Shown here: positions 11,830-21,570 of the stretch, one piece after another | Position numbering within the stretch: the first letter of the stretch is position 1 | How the letters are laid out: each line of letters opens with the position of its first letter | NCBI GenBank assembly: GCA_019095985.1 | Contig: CM032664.1 | Coordinates: forward strand, 58,636,682-58,700,681 | Reading direction: 5' to 3' | Length of the DNA stretch: 64,000 nucleotides | Origin: Streblospio benedicti | Taxonomy: Eukaryota; Annelida; Polychaeta; Spionida; Spionidae | Position numbers and translations under genes: made by a program | Notes under the pieces: generated by a model | Seen by the model: only the letters and a program-made list of their open reading frames with translations | The model's database searches: none | What the model was told of the DNA's origin: nothing

Positions 11830-12347
11830 TAATACTACATATAGTAAGACACCCAAGGTCAAACTTGGCCACGTGCGCGAAAGCATCGGTGAAAAATCAA
11901 TGTGACATGTCCTAGATCTATATTGCATTCCACATGACAGCGAACAGTGTAACATACATTATTAGATAAAGTCTACTGATAACAAAAACACGAATAATAT
12001 TATGTATTCTTATCAATTCAGCAAAAGCTAAACCTTGTTTGTTGCATGGCGCCCAACACCTATTTACAGCTGACGTTTTTTGTCAAGATGAATATTTGTG
12101 ACTATCGAGATTCGTAGAATTTTAAGAATTCACAATTAAAAAATTCATTAATTTAGGTTTCACTGCACAAAATTCAATGTACGTTGATTTCTATGCGTGC
12201 TTAACAATCTACGATATTTCAAATTTAGATTCAGATGTTTTATTTGTAAGAACATTGTACATTAAAACATCACAATAAAGAAATATCAATAATATATTGT
12301 AAATTAGCTGTCTACCCGGCGCTGCTCGGGTTGAAACAGATGAGATC

Positions 12348-12447
12348 NNNNNNNNNNNNNNNNNNNNNNNNNNNNNNNNNNNNNNNNNNNNNNNNNNNNN
12401 NNNNNNNNNNNNNNNNNNNNNNNNNNNNNNNNNNNNNNNNNNNNNNN
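12348..12447. other. assembly gap (100 N)
   Basis: A run of exactly 100 N. It falls at the distal edge of the Polinton fossil, so that end of the element cannot be read. Confidence 0.99.
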
Positions 12448-12449
12448 TT

Positions 12450-12950
12450 TTATTCTCTATTTTCTCTCTTTTTTTTTTTTTTTTCAGTCTTTTTATTCTC
12501 TACGGGACTCTTTTTTTTATTTTCAGTCTTTTCATTCTCTAGGAGGAGGGGGGAAAGATCGTTGGGGTCCTCCTCCTCCTCCTCCCCGATGACTGGTAGT
12601 ATGTGGGTGTCGTGAGCCACCTCGGTCACGTAGCGTTTGGCGGGATCATCGACTCTCTCATCGCCGAGGAGGTATCGCACGGCGTTGACCACGTTGCTGC
12701 CGGGGATCGGTGTGTCCGTATAGCGGTTTACGATCTCACCGCGTCGGTTCCACTCCATCACAGTGCGGAGGAGGTGAACCAGGCGCGTACCCCGCTCTCT
12801 AAGACTCGCGGGAAGAGCCTCGACGACGTCGTCGGCCGTCAAAGGCGACAGGTCCCGAGGCGGGGTCCGGTGGGCGCGCTTCTCGGTCAGCTTAGCGTAC
12901 ATCTCCTCGGGAACCACGACGAACCCGTCTAGGTGCTTCAGAGCCATCAC
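12450..12950 (-). CDS. conserved small Polinton protein of unknown role (about 166 aa)
   Basis: The middle contains a block reading ALPASLRERGTRLVHLL, then IPGSNVVNAV. I recognise this LPxxLRxxGxRLLxxL ... IxGSNxVxxVxxxL pattern as recurring in Polinton-type elements of invertebrates next to capsid genes; no function is known to me. The C-terminus is acidic then lysine-rich and runs into the gap. It overlaps the next gene slightly, as is usual in compact viral gene clusters. Confidence 0.55.
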   Translation of the reverse strand: MMALKHLDGFVVVPEEMYAKLTEKRAHRTPPRDLSPLTADDVVEALPASLRERGTRLVHLLRTVMEWNRRGEIVNRYTDTPIPGSNVVNAVRYLLGDERVDDPAKRYVTEVAHDTHILPVIGEEEEEDPNDLSPLLLENEKTENKKKSPVENKKTEKKKKKRENRE

Positions 12951-13270
12951 TCTATGAGCGATCTCGCCGCTTCGCAGAGGGCTTCGGCCAAGGTTCGCGT
13001 CAGTAGCTTTCTACGTTCGAGGTCGGGGGTGGTCTTTTCAGACAGACGTCTCAGAGCTGTCACCTTTTTGCGCAAGTAAGGCTTTAAATGAGGGGGTACC
13101 GGGAGGCGTTTAGCTAGAATGTTCAGAGCTATCTCGCACAGAGCCTTGATCTCGCCTTTATGAGCGTGCTTCAGGAGAGCGTCGCGCTGTCTCTGAGCGC
13201 AAAGCCCGCTGTCCCTCGGGTTGTCTTTCAGAAACATTCTGAGAAAGCGCGCGTGGGTGGTGAGAGCCAT
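12947..13270 (-). CDS. conserved small Polinton protein (107 aa)
   Basis: Helical and basic, with a core reading IKALCEIALNILAKRLPVPP followed by a Lys/Arg-rich segment. The pattern IxALCExALNILxxxxPLxxxxxxxLxxxKxxLRxL is one I associate with a short protein seen beside the capsid genes of many Polintons and adintoviruses; function unknown, possibly virion-associated. It starts next to a (TC)n microsatellite. Confidence 0.55.
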   Translation of the reverse strand: MALTTHARFLRMFLKDNPRDSGLCAQRQRDALLKHAHKGEIKALCEIALNILAKRLPVPPHLKPYLRKKVTALRRLSEKTTPDLERRKLLTRTLAEALCEAARSLIE

Positions 13271-13298
13271 TCTCTCTCTCTCTCTCTCTCTCTCTCAC
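13271..13298. repeat. (TC)n microsatellite
   Basis: About fourteen TC dinucleotides, lying between the ATPase region and the 107-residue gene of the Polinton fossil. Confidence 0.9.
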
Positions 13299-13312
13299 CT
13301 CGCCGGTTCTTT

Positions 13313-13971
13313 TTACGACTTCAAGGCGTAGACACGCGTCAGCTCGCCGGGGAAGATGTCGGTTCTCAGTCTATAGTCCGTGTCGGAGTGCGGGCTCAGG
13401 TCGATGAGGATGTAGGGGTATTGGTATCTCTTGGCCGTGACTTTCATGAGGTTCGGCAGGAGTTGAGGTTTGCCCGGGTAAATCTGTCTCGAGAGGTGCG
13501 AGAGCTGCGTCTGGTCTCTCAAGTTCTTCATGACGACTATGTAGTGGGCCTGCAGGGCGATGGTTCGGGCGTATTTACGGATCGAAGAGGTTCTGGTAGG
13601 CGGTGGCGCCGCGACACGTTGCTGTGGTGAGAGTGTACGGTCGCGATGTCGGCCACGTCTTTGGATTCCAGGGCCGCGGTTTGAAGGTCGTCGAGTATCA
13701 GGAGCCTGTGGGCGCCGTCGTCCCCGGCCCACTCCCGGACGGACTCGACCGTGGGGACGCCTTTGTAGAATACGATGCCGGGGATCTCTCTCGCCATCGT
13801 CTCGAAGACCGGCTGGTCGGCCGTGTAGCAGTACATGACGCCCGCTACGGGCTGGTCGAAGAGGGCATCGGCGTTTCTAATGAGACGGTCGGTGAACGCC
13901 GTTTTACCCGATCCGCTGGCTCCCGACAGCGTGATGAGAGCCGGCGCGTGAAATTTTAGGGGGACGCTCAT
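13313..13971 (-). pseudogene. Polinton packaging ATPase (FtsK/HerA type)
   Basis: The N-terminal part holds a Walker A motif GASGSGKT and a Walker B motif LLILDD about 70 residues later, the arrangement of the A32-like genome-packaging ATPases of Polintons and related viruses. It sits directly downstream of the capsid gene, as expected for the family. This copy is broken. Confidence 0.75.
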
Positions 13972-14005
13972 AACTATCGACTTCGGCGGGGGAGGACCGC
14001 GTCTC

Positions 14006-15262
14006 TTATGGGGTGTTGATCTGCACGAGGCGTGACTTTTTGACGCTGAGCACCGCGTCAAATTTACCGATGACGATCGCGCTGACCTGGTGAGGCAGAG
14101 ACTTGGCGAATTTCATCTCCAGACGCAGATACGTGACCCGCTCTGGAGGGGTCGCCAGGCCGGTCATCGCCGCCACGGGAAAACCGAACACCGTGTTGCC
14201 TCGCTTGTAGTCGTCGAGATTCGTGCCGGCTCCCGCGTCCCTGCCGAACCGACCGGTCGCCTTATACATGTTGACGAAGGCCTCGACGTACTGGTCCCGC
14301 TCGAAGTCCAGATTCCAGGGGCGGGAGGAGGGGACGGGGACTCCGTCCACGGACAGGTTCACGTAGTTGACGTTGTAGTGACGAAAGTTGTAGGGGTTGA
14401 GGGCGTAGTCGCCGTTGACGGCGTCGCTAGGCACCAGGACGCACATGACTGACTTGGGAACCCGTCCGTTGAAAAGGTTGTCCACGCAGAAGGTGAGGTC
14501 GTTCATGGCGATGCTGTACACCTTGTACTCCGACGACTCGTAGGGGTACAGGGCGTCGTGTTTCTCCAGGATGGCCTCGTGGGATATGACCGTGTCCTTG
14601 GCGATGGTCACCATCTCGACCTTGAGGGAGCAGTCGACGAATCGCACCGTGTAGCCCTTACTCTCCGCGTCCTCGGCCATAAGTCTGAACCCGTCCTTGT
14701 TCTGCCAGAGACGTATGCCGACGCCGACCGTGCTGATCATGTAGCGCTTGCAGTTGAAAATGTCGGCGTTCAGACGACCTTCTATCTCGCAGACCTTACC
14801 CCCCGCGGTGCGCTCGTTACGCCATTTGAGGCTGGGGTTGCTGGAAGGCTTCCGCTGGTCGTCTGACGAATCGACGTAGACCCGGGGGTTGTCCATGTCG
14901 TCCCTCTCGGTCGAGAACATCATAGCCTCGCACCAGGTGTCTTTGGCGTCCCTACCGTACCCGGTGAGGGTGTCCAGGTACGATTTGTAGCTGTAGAGCA
15001 GGCGGGGGGGGTTGCAGTCGACGCCGTTGAGGCGTACCTCCAGGTTACTGAAGAGAGAGGCTATGGGGTGGTTAGTGAGGGTCACGTTTTCCGTCTCGCC
15101 CACCGGATCGCCCCGGCGGTCGACGATCTGCAGCTGGAGGGCCAGGGTCACCGAGTCCAGACGGATGTACCTCGGGCTGGGCGGGATGTAGAATTCCAGG
15201 CACGAGTTGGTGGTCGTGATTTGAGTCGTGGGTCTAAAGACCACCTCCTCCGCGCGCTCCAC
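14006..15262 (-). CDS. Polinton double-jelly-roll major capsid protein
   Basis: A 418-residue frame that looks whole. Family landmarks are visible: a first-jelly-roll segment NHPIASLFSNLEVRLNGVD, then LLYSYKSYLDTLTGYG (compare the YPYRAYLETLLxYG block of Polinton and adintovirus capsids), and GRLNADIFNCKRYMIS followed by IRLWQNKDGFRL, which matches the conserved LHxDxFxxxRxLxxxxxxxxxLxRNxxxFxL region. Such proteins are annotated in many invertebrate genomes as F54H12.2-like. They form the capsid shell of the virus-like element. Confidence 0.8.
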   Translation of the reverse strand: MERAEEVVFRPTTQITTTNSCLEFYIPPSPRYIRLDSVTLALQLQIVDRRGDPVGETENVTLTNHPIASLFSNLEVRLNGVDCNPPRLLYSYKSYLDTLTGYGRDAKDTWCEAMMFSTERDDMDNPRVYVDSSDDQRKPSSNPSLKWRNERTAGGKVCEIEGRLNADIFNCKRYMISTVGVGIRLWQNKDGFRLMAEDAESKGYTVRFVDCSLKVEMVTIAKDTVISHEAILEKHDALYPYESSEYKVYSIAMNDLTFCVDNLFNGRVPKSVMCVLVPSDAVNGDYALNPYNFRHYNVNYVNLSVDGVPVPSSRPWNLDFERDQYVEAFVNMYKATGRFGRDAGAGTNLDDYKRGNTVFGFPVAAMTGLATPPERVTYLRLEMKFAKSLPHQVSAIVIGKFDAVLSVKKSRLVQINTP

Positions 15263-15332
15263 CCCCGCGTTGGTGGTGGGGGCGCGAAAAAAAAAAAGAA
15301 CTCGTCGTGGGCTCTAATGGAGGCGGCCATGG

Positions 15333-15572
15333 TTAGGCGAATAGGTCGTCTTCGCTGGTATCAACACGTCTCGCTCGCTTTCTCTTTGCGGCTTTCTGTT
15401 CTGCGAGCGCGTCTTTCGTTTGCTCCAACACCGCGGCGGCCTGCGTCACCGCTTTTATGGAATGCTCGGGCTTCCTCTTCCTAGCGTCGTCGTCGCGCTT
15501 GGTTTTCACGACGTAGACGTTTTTACCGATCATCGACCCCTGCGCCATGCGACGGTAGTGATCGGTCCCCAC
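15333..15572 (-). CDS. short basic ORF of the Polinton fossil (79 aa)
   Basis: Lys/Arg-rich, with an acidic C-terminal TSEDDLFA. It lies between integrase and capsid genes in the same orientation. I do not recognise the family; a small virion or DNA-binding protein is possible. Confidence 0.35.
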   Translation of the reverse strand: MGTDHYRRMAQGSMIGKNVYVVKTKRDDDARKRKPEHSIKAVTQAAAVLEQTKDALAEQKAAKRKRARRVDTSEDDLFA

Positions 15573-15897
15573 TCATCGACCGTGGGGGGCGTCGCGCAGT
15601 CTGTCGGCGCTACTCATCGTCCCGAGAGAGGCGCCCAGAACATGGCGGAATCCCTCGATCGTAGATAAAAATCCTCGTCGCCCGGGGAGGATAGCGAGGC
15701 AGCGTATGGCGTTGAGGGCGGGCTGGTTGACTTTTACGGGGTAGGGGTTGGCGTATTCGGCGCTTCCAGCGGCTGAGGGCGTCTACGATTCTCAAAAAGA
15801 TTGGTGGTCCGATCGTTTAAGATAGCCGAGCCGGCGCGGTCGCGCTTATAAGTCTGGCGGGGCGCGTCCGGCCGGGTCGGCGGGCGCGCCGTCTCCA

Positions 15898-17103
15898 TCA
15901 GGGGCGGTACCACGTGCCGTCGCCGAGGGCGGCCCGGCTTTGGGAAGGATATCCACGACCTCTAGGGGTCGGTGAGGTAGCAGCGTCGGCGAATATGTAC
16001 ATCTCAAAGAGCCTCGACTTCGGTCGTAGGGGATCCACGAGTTGAACTTTTTCGGTAGTACAGCCAGGATCGAAGGCCTCCTTGTTGCGACCGCGACCTC
16101 TGGTTTTTATGACCCGATCCACTTTGAAACGCCCGTCGCGGGGCGGTGCCGCCGCCAGCAGTTCCTCTTCGTAGAAAGCGCCCGTGATAAATCGTCGCCG
16201 TCCCAGTCGTTTAGTTTGTAGGCGGCTTTGGCGCCTCGTCTATAGCGCTGGGCCACCTTGAAGAGCTCTCCGCTAAATTTCTGATCGTACTGGCGGCCGA
16301 GCGTTCTTCTCAGGGCGCCCACGGGCGGGCGGCGCCCCCGATCTCGTACCGATGCGGGGGTCTTGCGAGGTTTTTTTTCTCGTTTTTCCTCCGTATATCC
16401 GCCTGGCTAACGGCGACCAGACCTTCGTTGTCCGGCGTCACGGCGCGGGCGTAGCCCGTCATTCTATGCGTCGAAGCGTTGTAGGCGGTCACGGCGTTGT
16501 CGAGATGTCGACCCACCTGTGTTTCTGGGCGTGGAGGAAGGCTCTGTAAAGTCTGGTGCGAATGGTCTTTATGAGGCGCTTTCGGCGTGGCGGCGTGGAT
16601 GTCGGATCGCGCTATGTAGTGACGAGCGTTCAACGTCTCGAGGTACTTCTCGAACTTCGCCCGCGGAATTCCGTGCCAGCGTCGGTGCGGGCGCTGTAAC
16701 TTGGGGGCGGCGTCCGTCGTCCTCGGCGATCGTTTTAAAAGGCGGCGGAGGTCTCTCGGGGGTTTTAGTTTTTTGAGGGGGGCGGGCGGCGTGGCGGCTA
16801 AAGGTGTCCAGCGCGATAAGGATATATTTGTAACCGTCGTTGTCGCTAGAGACCGTGTTAAAGTCCACGAGATCGGCTTCCCAAAAGTAGTCGAGACCGG
16901 GGGGATGGGGCGTGAGGTCTGTCGAGCGTCGTCTCAGGGGTTTGGTCATCGTGTACACCTCATTCTTGGCGGCCCACTTTTTCACGTCCCGTGGGGCCAG
17001 CGTCGTACCCGCCGTCCTGGCCTCGTCACGCAGCTTCTTTATACCAGCGTAGGCCGCGGGGTTGGTCGTAATAGTGGTATACGGTGTCCAAGTAGTCCTC
17101 CAT
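15898..17103 (-). pseudogene. Polinton integrase (retroviral-type DDE)
   Basis: A likely start Met lies at 17103. The catalytic core begins with an EADLVDF segment (first catalytic Asp) followed by NDGYKYILIALDTFSR, hallmark of the Polinton integrase. Further along are an AVTAYNASTHRMTGYA segment typical of the core's end and an FSGELFKVAQRYRRG segment typical of the C-terminal SH3/chromo-like region. The gene is broken in several places. Confidence 0.75.
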
Positions 17104-17860
17104 CGTTTAAGCGAGGGACAACTCTATCAGCGTAGGGCGGCGTCCGGCGTTATATGAGAAAATTTCCGTACCCCGTCACCACCACCTTACCCGTGGAGAA
17201 GGCGTTGAAGTGGGCGCGGGGGAGTGCGGAGCATCAGATAATTATGGGCTTCGGGCTCGTAGGTGGATCCCGTCACGGCGCGGGGCGTCGGGGTAGGTTC
17301 AAGCGGCGTCCCACGCTGGCCACCAGCGACAGCGTCCACGAGACCCGTCGCCGTCAGTCTCAAATCGGGGTAGCCGGCTTTTTTGAACCAGCGGGCGTAG
17401 CGGCGAAAACGTCGGCGGGCCTCGAAGCGGTTGGTGGCGGACCGTGACACACCGCGTAGCCGTTGGCGAAAAAGTAACATAGAACCGCCCGATCTTTTTA
17501 CTCCTCAAGCGGAGGCGCTAAACTGGCGGGGGGGTCGTAAACGGCGTTCGTTAAAACGTTGGCTAGGGAGGGAGGTCGAGGCGTCCCGGTAGCGAGCACC
17601 GATTTCAAGGCGGCGTTAGTCACGCGATATTCCACCATGATTTCCCCACCCGCGCTGTAAGCGCCCGTATTATGAACCGCTCGCGACTCGCGCGACTTCG
17701 CCCCGATCCGGCAGCGGCGCCGCCGCCGCCACCTGCTCGGCGGGCGTGATTAATAACTTCTCACGTATAGCCCCCCCGGCTGAGGAATTTCTTTGGAATG
17801 TTAATGGCTTCTCACGCGTAGCCCCCTGGCATGTGAGAACAGATGATTTACATAGAGTTA
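17104..17860 (-). other. upstream part of the Polinton fossil, unrecognised
   Basis: GC-rich sequence with fragmentary minus-strand coding potential, including an Arg-rich segment (ARRRFRRYARWFKKAGYPDL). I do not recognise the protein. GC content falls to host level by about 17850. Confidence 0.35.
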
Positions 17861-18689
17861 AATACAATATTTTACTATTACCATTAAATACTGCTCCAAA
17901 ATGTTTTTAAATCAATAATTTTGTATCGTATGGAAAGGTCTTATCAAAAACGTTTAAAAAAAGTATGAATTTGATGTAGGTTACCTTCCATTTTAAAAAG
18001 ATATTGAATATAGTTGGTCTATCCAACCAGAGTAAATTACGAAATATGATTTAAGAGTATAATATTATATGTTTTCACAGCTGATTATAGTCGTAAGAGT
18101 GGGTCTAAACATAATGCACCCATTTACTCTCCATAACCGTCTTAAGTGCAATTTTAACCTGCAGAATCACCATCATTCACATATTTTTACACCATGAAAA
18201 ACGTTCCACATACTTTTAGTTTGTGAATAAAACATCAAGAGACATACTGAACCTTCCTGTACAATTCATGAAATATGTGATACAAGGCAACCATACAGCA
18301 GAGCGCAGGTCCGGGTGGATCAAATAAAGTAAGAATGCTCGAGATACGAGAAATGGGAGGCAAGGGAAGACTGGGACAGAAAGACATATGGGTATGGGTA
18401 AAATAACCCACGTGACAGAAAATCTTGGAGGGGACGGTTGCTGGTAGACTGAGCAGCAAACACTTGTAATGGCATATTACATTTCATGAATGTCAATTTC
18501 GGATAGTTTACCATTTACAAGACTTCAATTAAACATCAAAACATTAATTTCTTTTTATAAGTGAAAAAGGGTTTTGGTAGGTTATCAAGTGTCTATATGA
18601 TTGAATTATTTTGTCTTGAAAATGGAGAAATCTTTATGCGATATTTTGTAAACGAGTAGAAATCATATGGGATTTGTTATACAATCCAT
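17861..18689. other. no gene recognised
   Basis: AT-rich host DNA between the Polinton fossil and the next foldback; no feature seen. Confidence 0.5.
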
Positions 18690-18870
18690 GGGCCCCAGCA
18701 TCATGGGCGGGTGTGTGTGGTATGTACAAGTATACTACAATGATTTATAAACACTATACCATACACATTACTAGTTTTATCTATATAATAATAGTAATGC
18801 GTATTATATAGTGTTTGTAAGTCGTAGTAGTATACATACCACACACCTCTCTCATGATGTTTAGGTCCAT
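18690..18870. mobile_element. foldback (palindromic) element
   Basis: Arms containing GTGTGTGGTATGT ... AAACACTATA at the left are mirrored by TATAGTGTTTGTAAG ... ACATACCACACACC at the right. The loop is short and non-coding. Confidence 0.6.
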
Positions 18871-19124
18871 AGTGCAATTATTGTAAGAGCAGCAGTGCCA
18901 ATTAAAAAACCTTGCTTCAGCTGGTAAACTTCAACTGGAAATAGAGCGATTTAAGAATATACATTTCTAAAGGCATTGTTCTGCTCTCTCACACGATTCA
19001 CATTTATGATGTAGACATGAAATCAGTCGTTCATGGCAGACATGTCCATCCACGCATTCAAACGTGTACCTTTTATGAGACTCGTACCATCATCACAAAC
19101 AGCACATTATTAAAAGATTTAAGC

Positions 19125-19215
19125 GGCTCTACCGTTCTCTATATAACCCCCAACTTATTGGTGGGTTATCATCTTCAGCACGGAGGTCGTGGGTTCGAAT
19201 CCCCTATGAGGGTTA
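19125..19215 (+). repeat. tRNA-derived SINE remnant
   Basis: GTGGGTTCGAATCCCC at 19190-19205 is a near-consensus pol III B box with a T-stem, but no complete cloverleaf or acceptor stem can be drawn, so it is read as a SINE head rather than a tRNA gene. Confidence 0.4.
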
Positions 19216-20193
19216 AATTTAGGGAAGTTATATTTTCCATTGTACCATGAACATGAAACATTATATTATCTAATGTTCAGTAATCAAAACATTTCAAATG
19301 TATAGCATACATACAAATAAACAATGATGTATGCTAATGTATAACAGGCCCTTTTTAAATTCTCCAGATTAATATAAAAAAAAGTCATGCCTTCCCTCTT
19401 TTCACAAGTTTACAGACCGTCATCTTTAATACTGACCATATTGATTTTTTCCAAAAATCATGAATGTCAAAAGCATATGCCATAGGCATATCCAGGTTTT
19501 CGGAAAAGGGTAGGGGGCGCACTTGAGGAAAAGAGGGGGCACACTTACGGGATTTCATGAAAAATAATATGAAAATGAAGTATCTTGATGGGAAAAGGGG
19601 GGGCGCCCCCTGCGCCCCCCGCCCCCGGATCTGCCTATGTATGCGCTAAGTACTAAGTACAATAAAACAAATACTATGTATATATAAGCACTTGCTGCAG
19701 GCCCGAACCCTCAGATTAGTTTATGGCCCCTAACTGGTGTCTTCCTCCTCATCATTAGTCCTAGCATACGCCAAAATAAAATACCTTTTCTCTATTAGGT
19801 CCATCGTTTATCGAAATACGTGTTTTCACGCACGCCAACACCATGAAATAGCATATTGCCCAGAATCACACTTAAAATGTTCTCGCCAAGTTGATCATGA
19901 GGGAATCTAGATTCTAGTACATGAATATGTTTCACACAGTTAATTTGTGCTCATAATACAGTCAATACAGGAAGAAGCCAGACAGAAATATTTTCCCATC
20001 ACTCTGCATAGCACAATTGACCAATGTGCAGTAACTTCCGCCATTAAAGATATGTTTATATCATCTGCAGGCAAGTATATATTAGTGCAAGATAGAGGCT
20101 GCTTGACCCACGGGACGAGCAATTGCCAGCCCACATTACGGAGAACCCCGGTAGGCGAAGCTTGATGCGGTGCATCTCAGTCCGCCAGTCGCG
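19216..20193. other. no gene; dispersed-repeat tail
   Basis: Mostly AT-rich. A G/C-homopolymer-rich block at about 19495-19635 (GGGGGGGCGCCCCCTGCGCC) looks like the tail of a dispersed repeat. No coding exon recognised. Confidence 0.35.
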
Positions 20194-20601
20194 TCAGTGG
20201 TGCAACAACAGGCCCCGCTGCCACCTCCGCAAGGAGAGGGTAATGGGACCCGTGTGGTCAAGGTGACTGCCACGAATCTTCGAGAAGATGGAGGGACGGA
20301 GGCCATAGAAGAGGAGGAGGGTCGGTGCTGATCTATCATCAATTCCTGATCCCTTGCAGAACACATCCCAACGACGGACGAACACATTCCATTCCTCAGT
20401 TGATGCGACAATATTTATGAGTGGACGTTCAAGTTTTGGTGCTTGAGTTGAGGATGGGCTGTCGTCAGTGGAAGTGGTGCAGGCTGGCCTTGATGAATCA
20501 GGCCATGGACCAAGGTTTGTCAACAGCACAATAGCAAGGGCTTCGGAAACGTCCTCAGTTGTGAATCCACAATCGGGCAGGGTACATCTAATTTTTACCA
20601 T
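20194..20601 (-). pseudogene. gag-like fragment of an LTR retroelement
   Basis: A 135-residue frame starting MVKIRCTLPDCGFTTEDV, a C2-type finger start followed by a proline-rich linker and then ERPLINIVASTEEWNVFVRRW. The layout (finger-like N-terminus, linker, RPxI..S.EEW..F.RRW) recurs at the start of Gag in LTR elements of marine invertebrates. No LTRs or pol were recognised nearby; it looks like a broken remnant. Confidence 0.55.
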
Positions 20602-20857
20602 GACTTCTTCATGAAGAAAACTCCTCGTATCAATATCTATTGGTAGACAATATTTGTGACATATGGCATGTGGTCGCGTTTTTTTCTGCTTCTGCTGCCT
20701 TATAATCGAAAAACAAAGTCCTATTTTTAGTGAAGAATCAAATTTATTTAAACATGTTTCGACATCTCTAGTGTTCTTCTCAATTTAATTTTTAAAAATT
20801 TAAAAATATAGAATATTACATTGTATTAAATATTCTATATTTTTTAAATTAAAGTGT

Positions 20858-21570
20858 CAGGTAGCCCAGGCTCGCGGGAACGAAACCTGAGTAGTAGCAC
20901 GTCCGTCAGGAAGCCGTACAAAGCCGTTACAGCCGTGTAAGAAGTGTTAGCCACGAGTAGGGCTCGCAGTTGCGGGCCAGACAGGCTGCCCTCGCGCGGG
21001 AGGTCGTCAAGTCGCCAGGGGAACAAGAGACCTTCCACAACCCAGCTATATCTTGGTGGGAAGCGGTGACAGCCTTGCGCGGGGTGTCAGTCACGAGTGG
21101 AGCTCGCAGCTGCGAACTAAACAGGCTGGCTATACTCTTTCGCGGGAAGCTGTCACGTCGTCAGGCGAGCAAGGGAGCTCTCAAAAACGCAGTTACGACT
21201 TTGCAGGGAGTGTCCGCTACACCACTACACCAGGCTCTCGGAAACGCCACCTGGTTGGGACTACGTCCACGAGGAGAGCCTGCGAGGGCCCAGACGCAGC
21301 CGTAAGTGCCACAGACGTGCTCACCGCGAGCTGCAACCCGTGGCGACATCATGCACGAGACCTGATACAAGCAAGCAGACGGAAACGGCGCTACTCCCCC
21401 ATTCCACTACAAGAGTGGCCGAGGACGATGATTACGCGACCACCCCATTCCCCTGCCGCGAAATCCGGAATGGAGAGGGGGAAGTTGTACGACTTCACAG
21501 ATTGGTTAGCAGATAATCAGAAGTCTTTGTCATCTAAAGGAGATTCAGGGAGAGTGCAGATAAGGTGATG
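20858..21570 (+). repeat. GC-rich island with degenerate tandem repeats
   Basis: Units of about 125-140 bases recur roughly three times; for example CTCGCAGTTGCG at 20963 and CTCGCAGCTGCG at 21103, each followed by an ACAGGCTG and a TCGTCAGG-like block. A plus-strand frame of 171 codons (21053-21568) is open across the last units but has no recognisable domain. Origin unclear; it may belong with the adjacent LTR-element remnant. Confidence 0.4.

Larger units (their letters stand above)
12448..17860 (-). mobile_element. Polinton/Maverick fossil, structural and integrase genes
   Basis: A block of clearly GC-rich DNA in an AT-rich host. Read on the minus strand it carries, in order, an unrecognised leader region, integrase, a short basic ORF, double-jelly-roll major capsid protein, FtsK/HerA-type packaging ATPase and two small conserved Polinton-type proteins. 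No protein-primed DNA polymerase B, minor capsid or protease gene was recognised, so this is part of an element. It is broken, with several breaks concentrated in the integrase and ATPase regions, while the capsid frame is open. A short direct repeat around CTTCTCACGTATAGCCCC and CTTCTCACGCGTAGCCCC (17756-17826) marks the right edge; no terminal inverted repeat could be confirmed because of the gap. The preserved GC content and open capsid frame suggest a not very ancient insertion. Confidence 0.85.

Noticed and set aside
12603-16549. Plus-strand open frames of 80-156 codons across the GC-rich block
   Set aside because: They are antisense shadows of the minus-strand Polinton genes in GC-rich DNA, with Arg/Gly/Val-rich composition and no domain.
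19125-19215. Functional tRNA gene
   Set aside because: Only the B box and T-arm region are convincing; no acceptor stem can be drawn.
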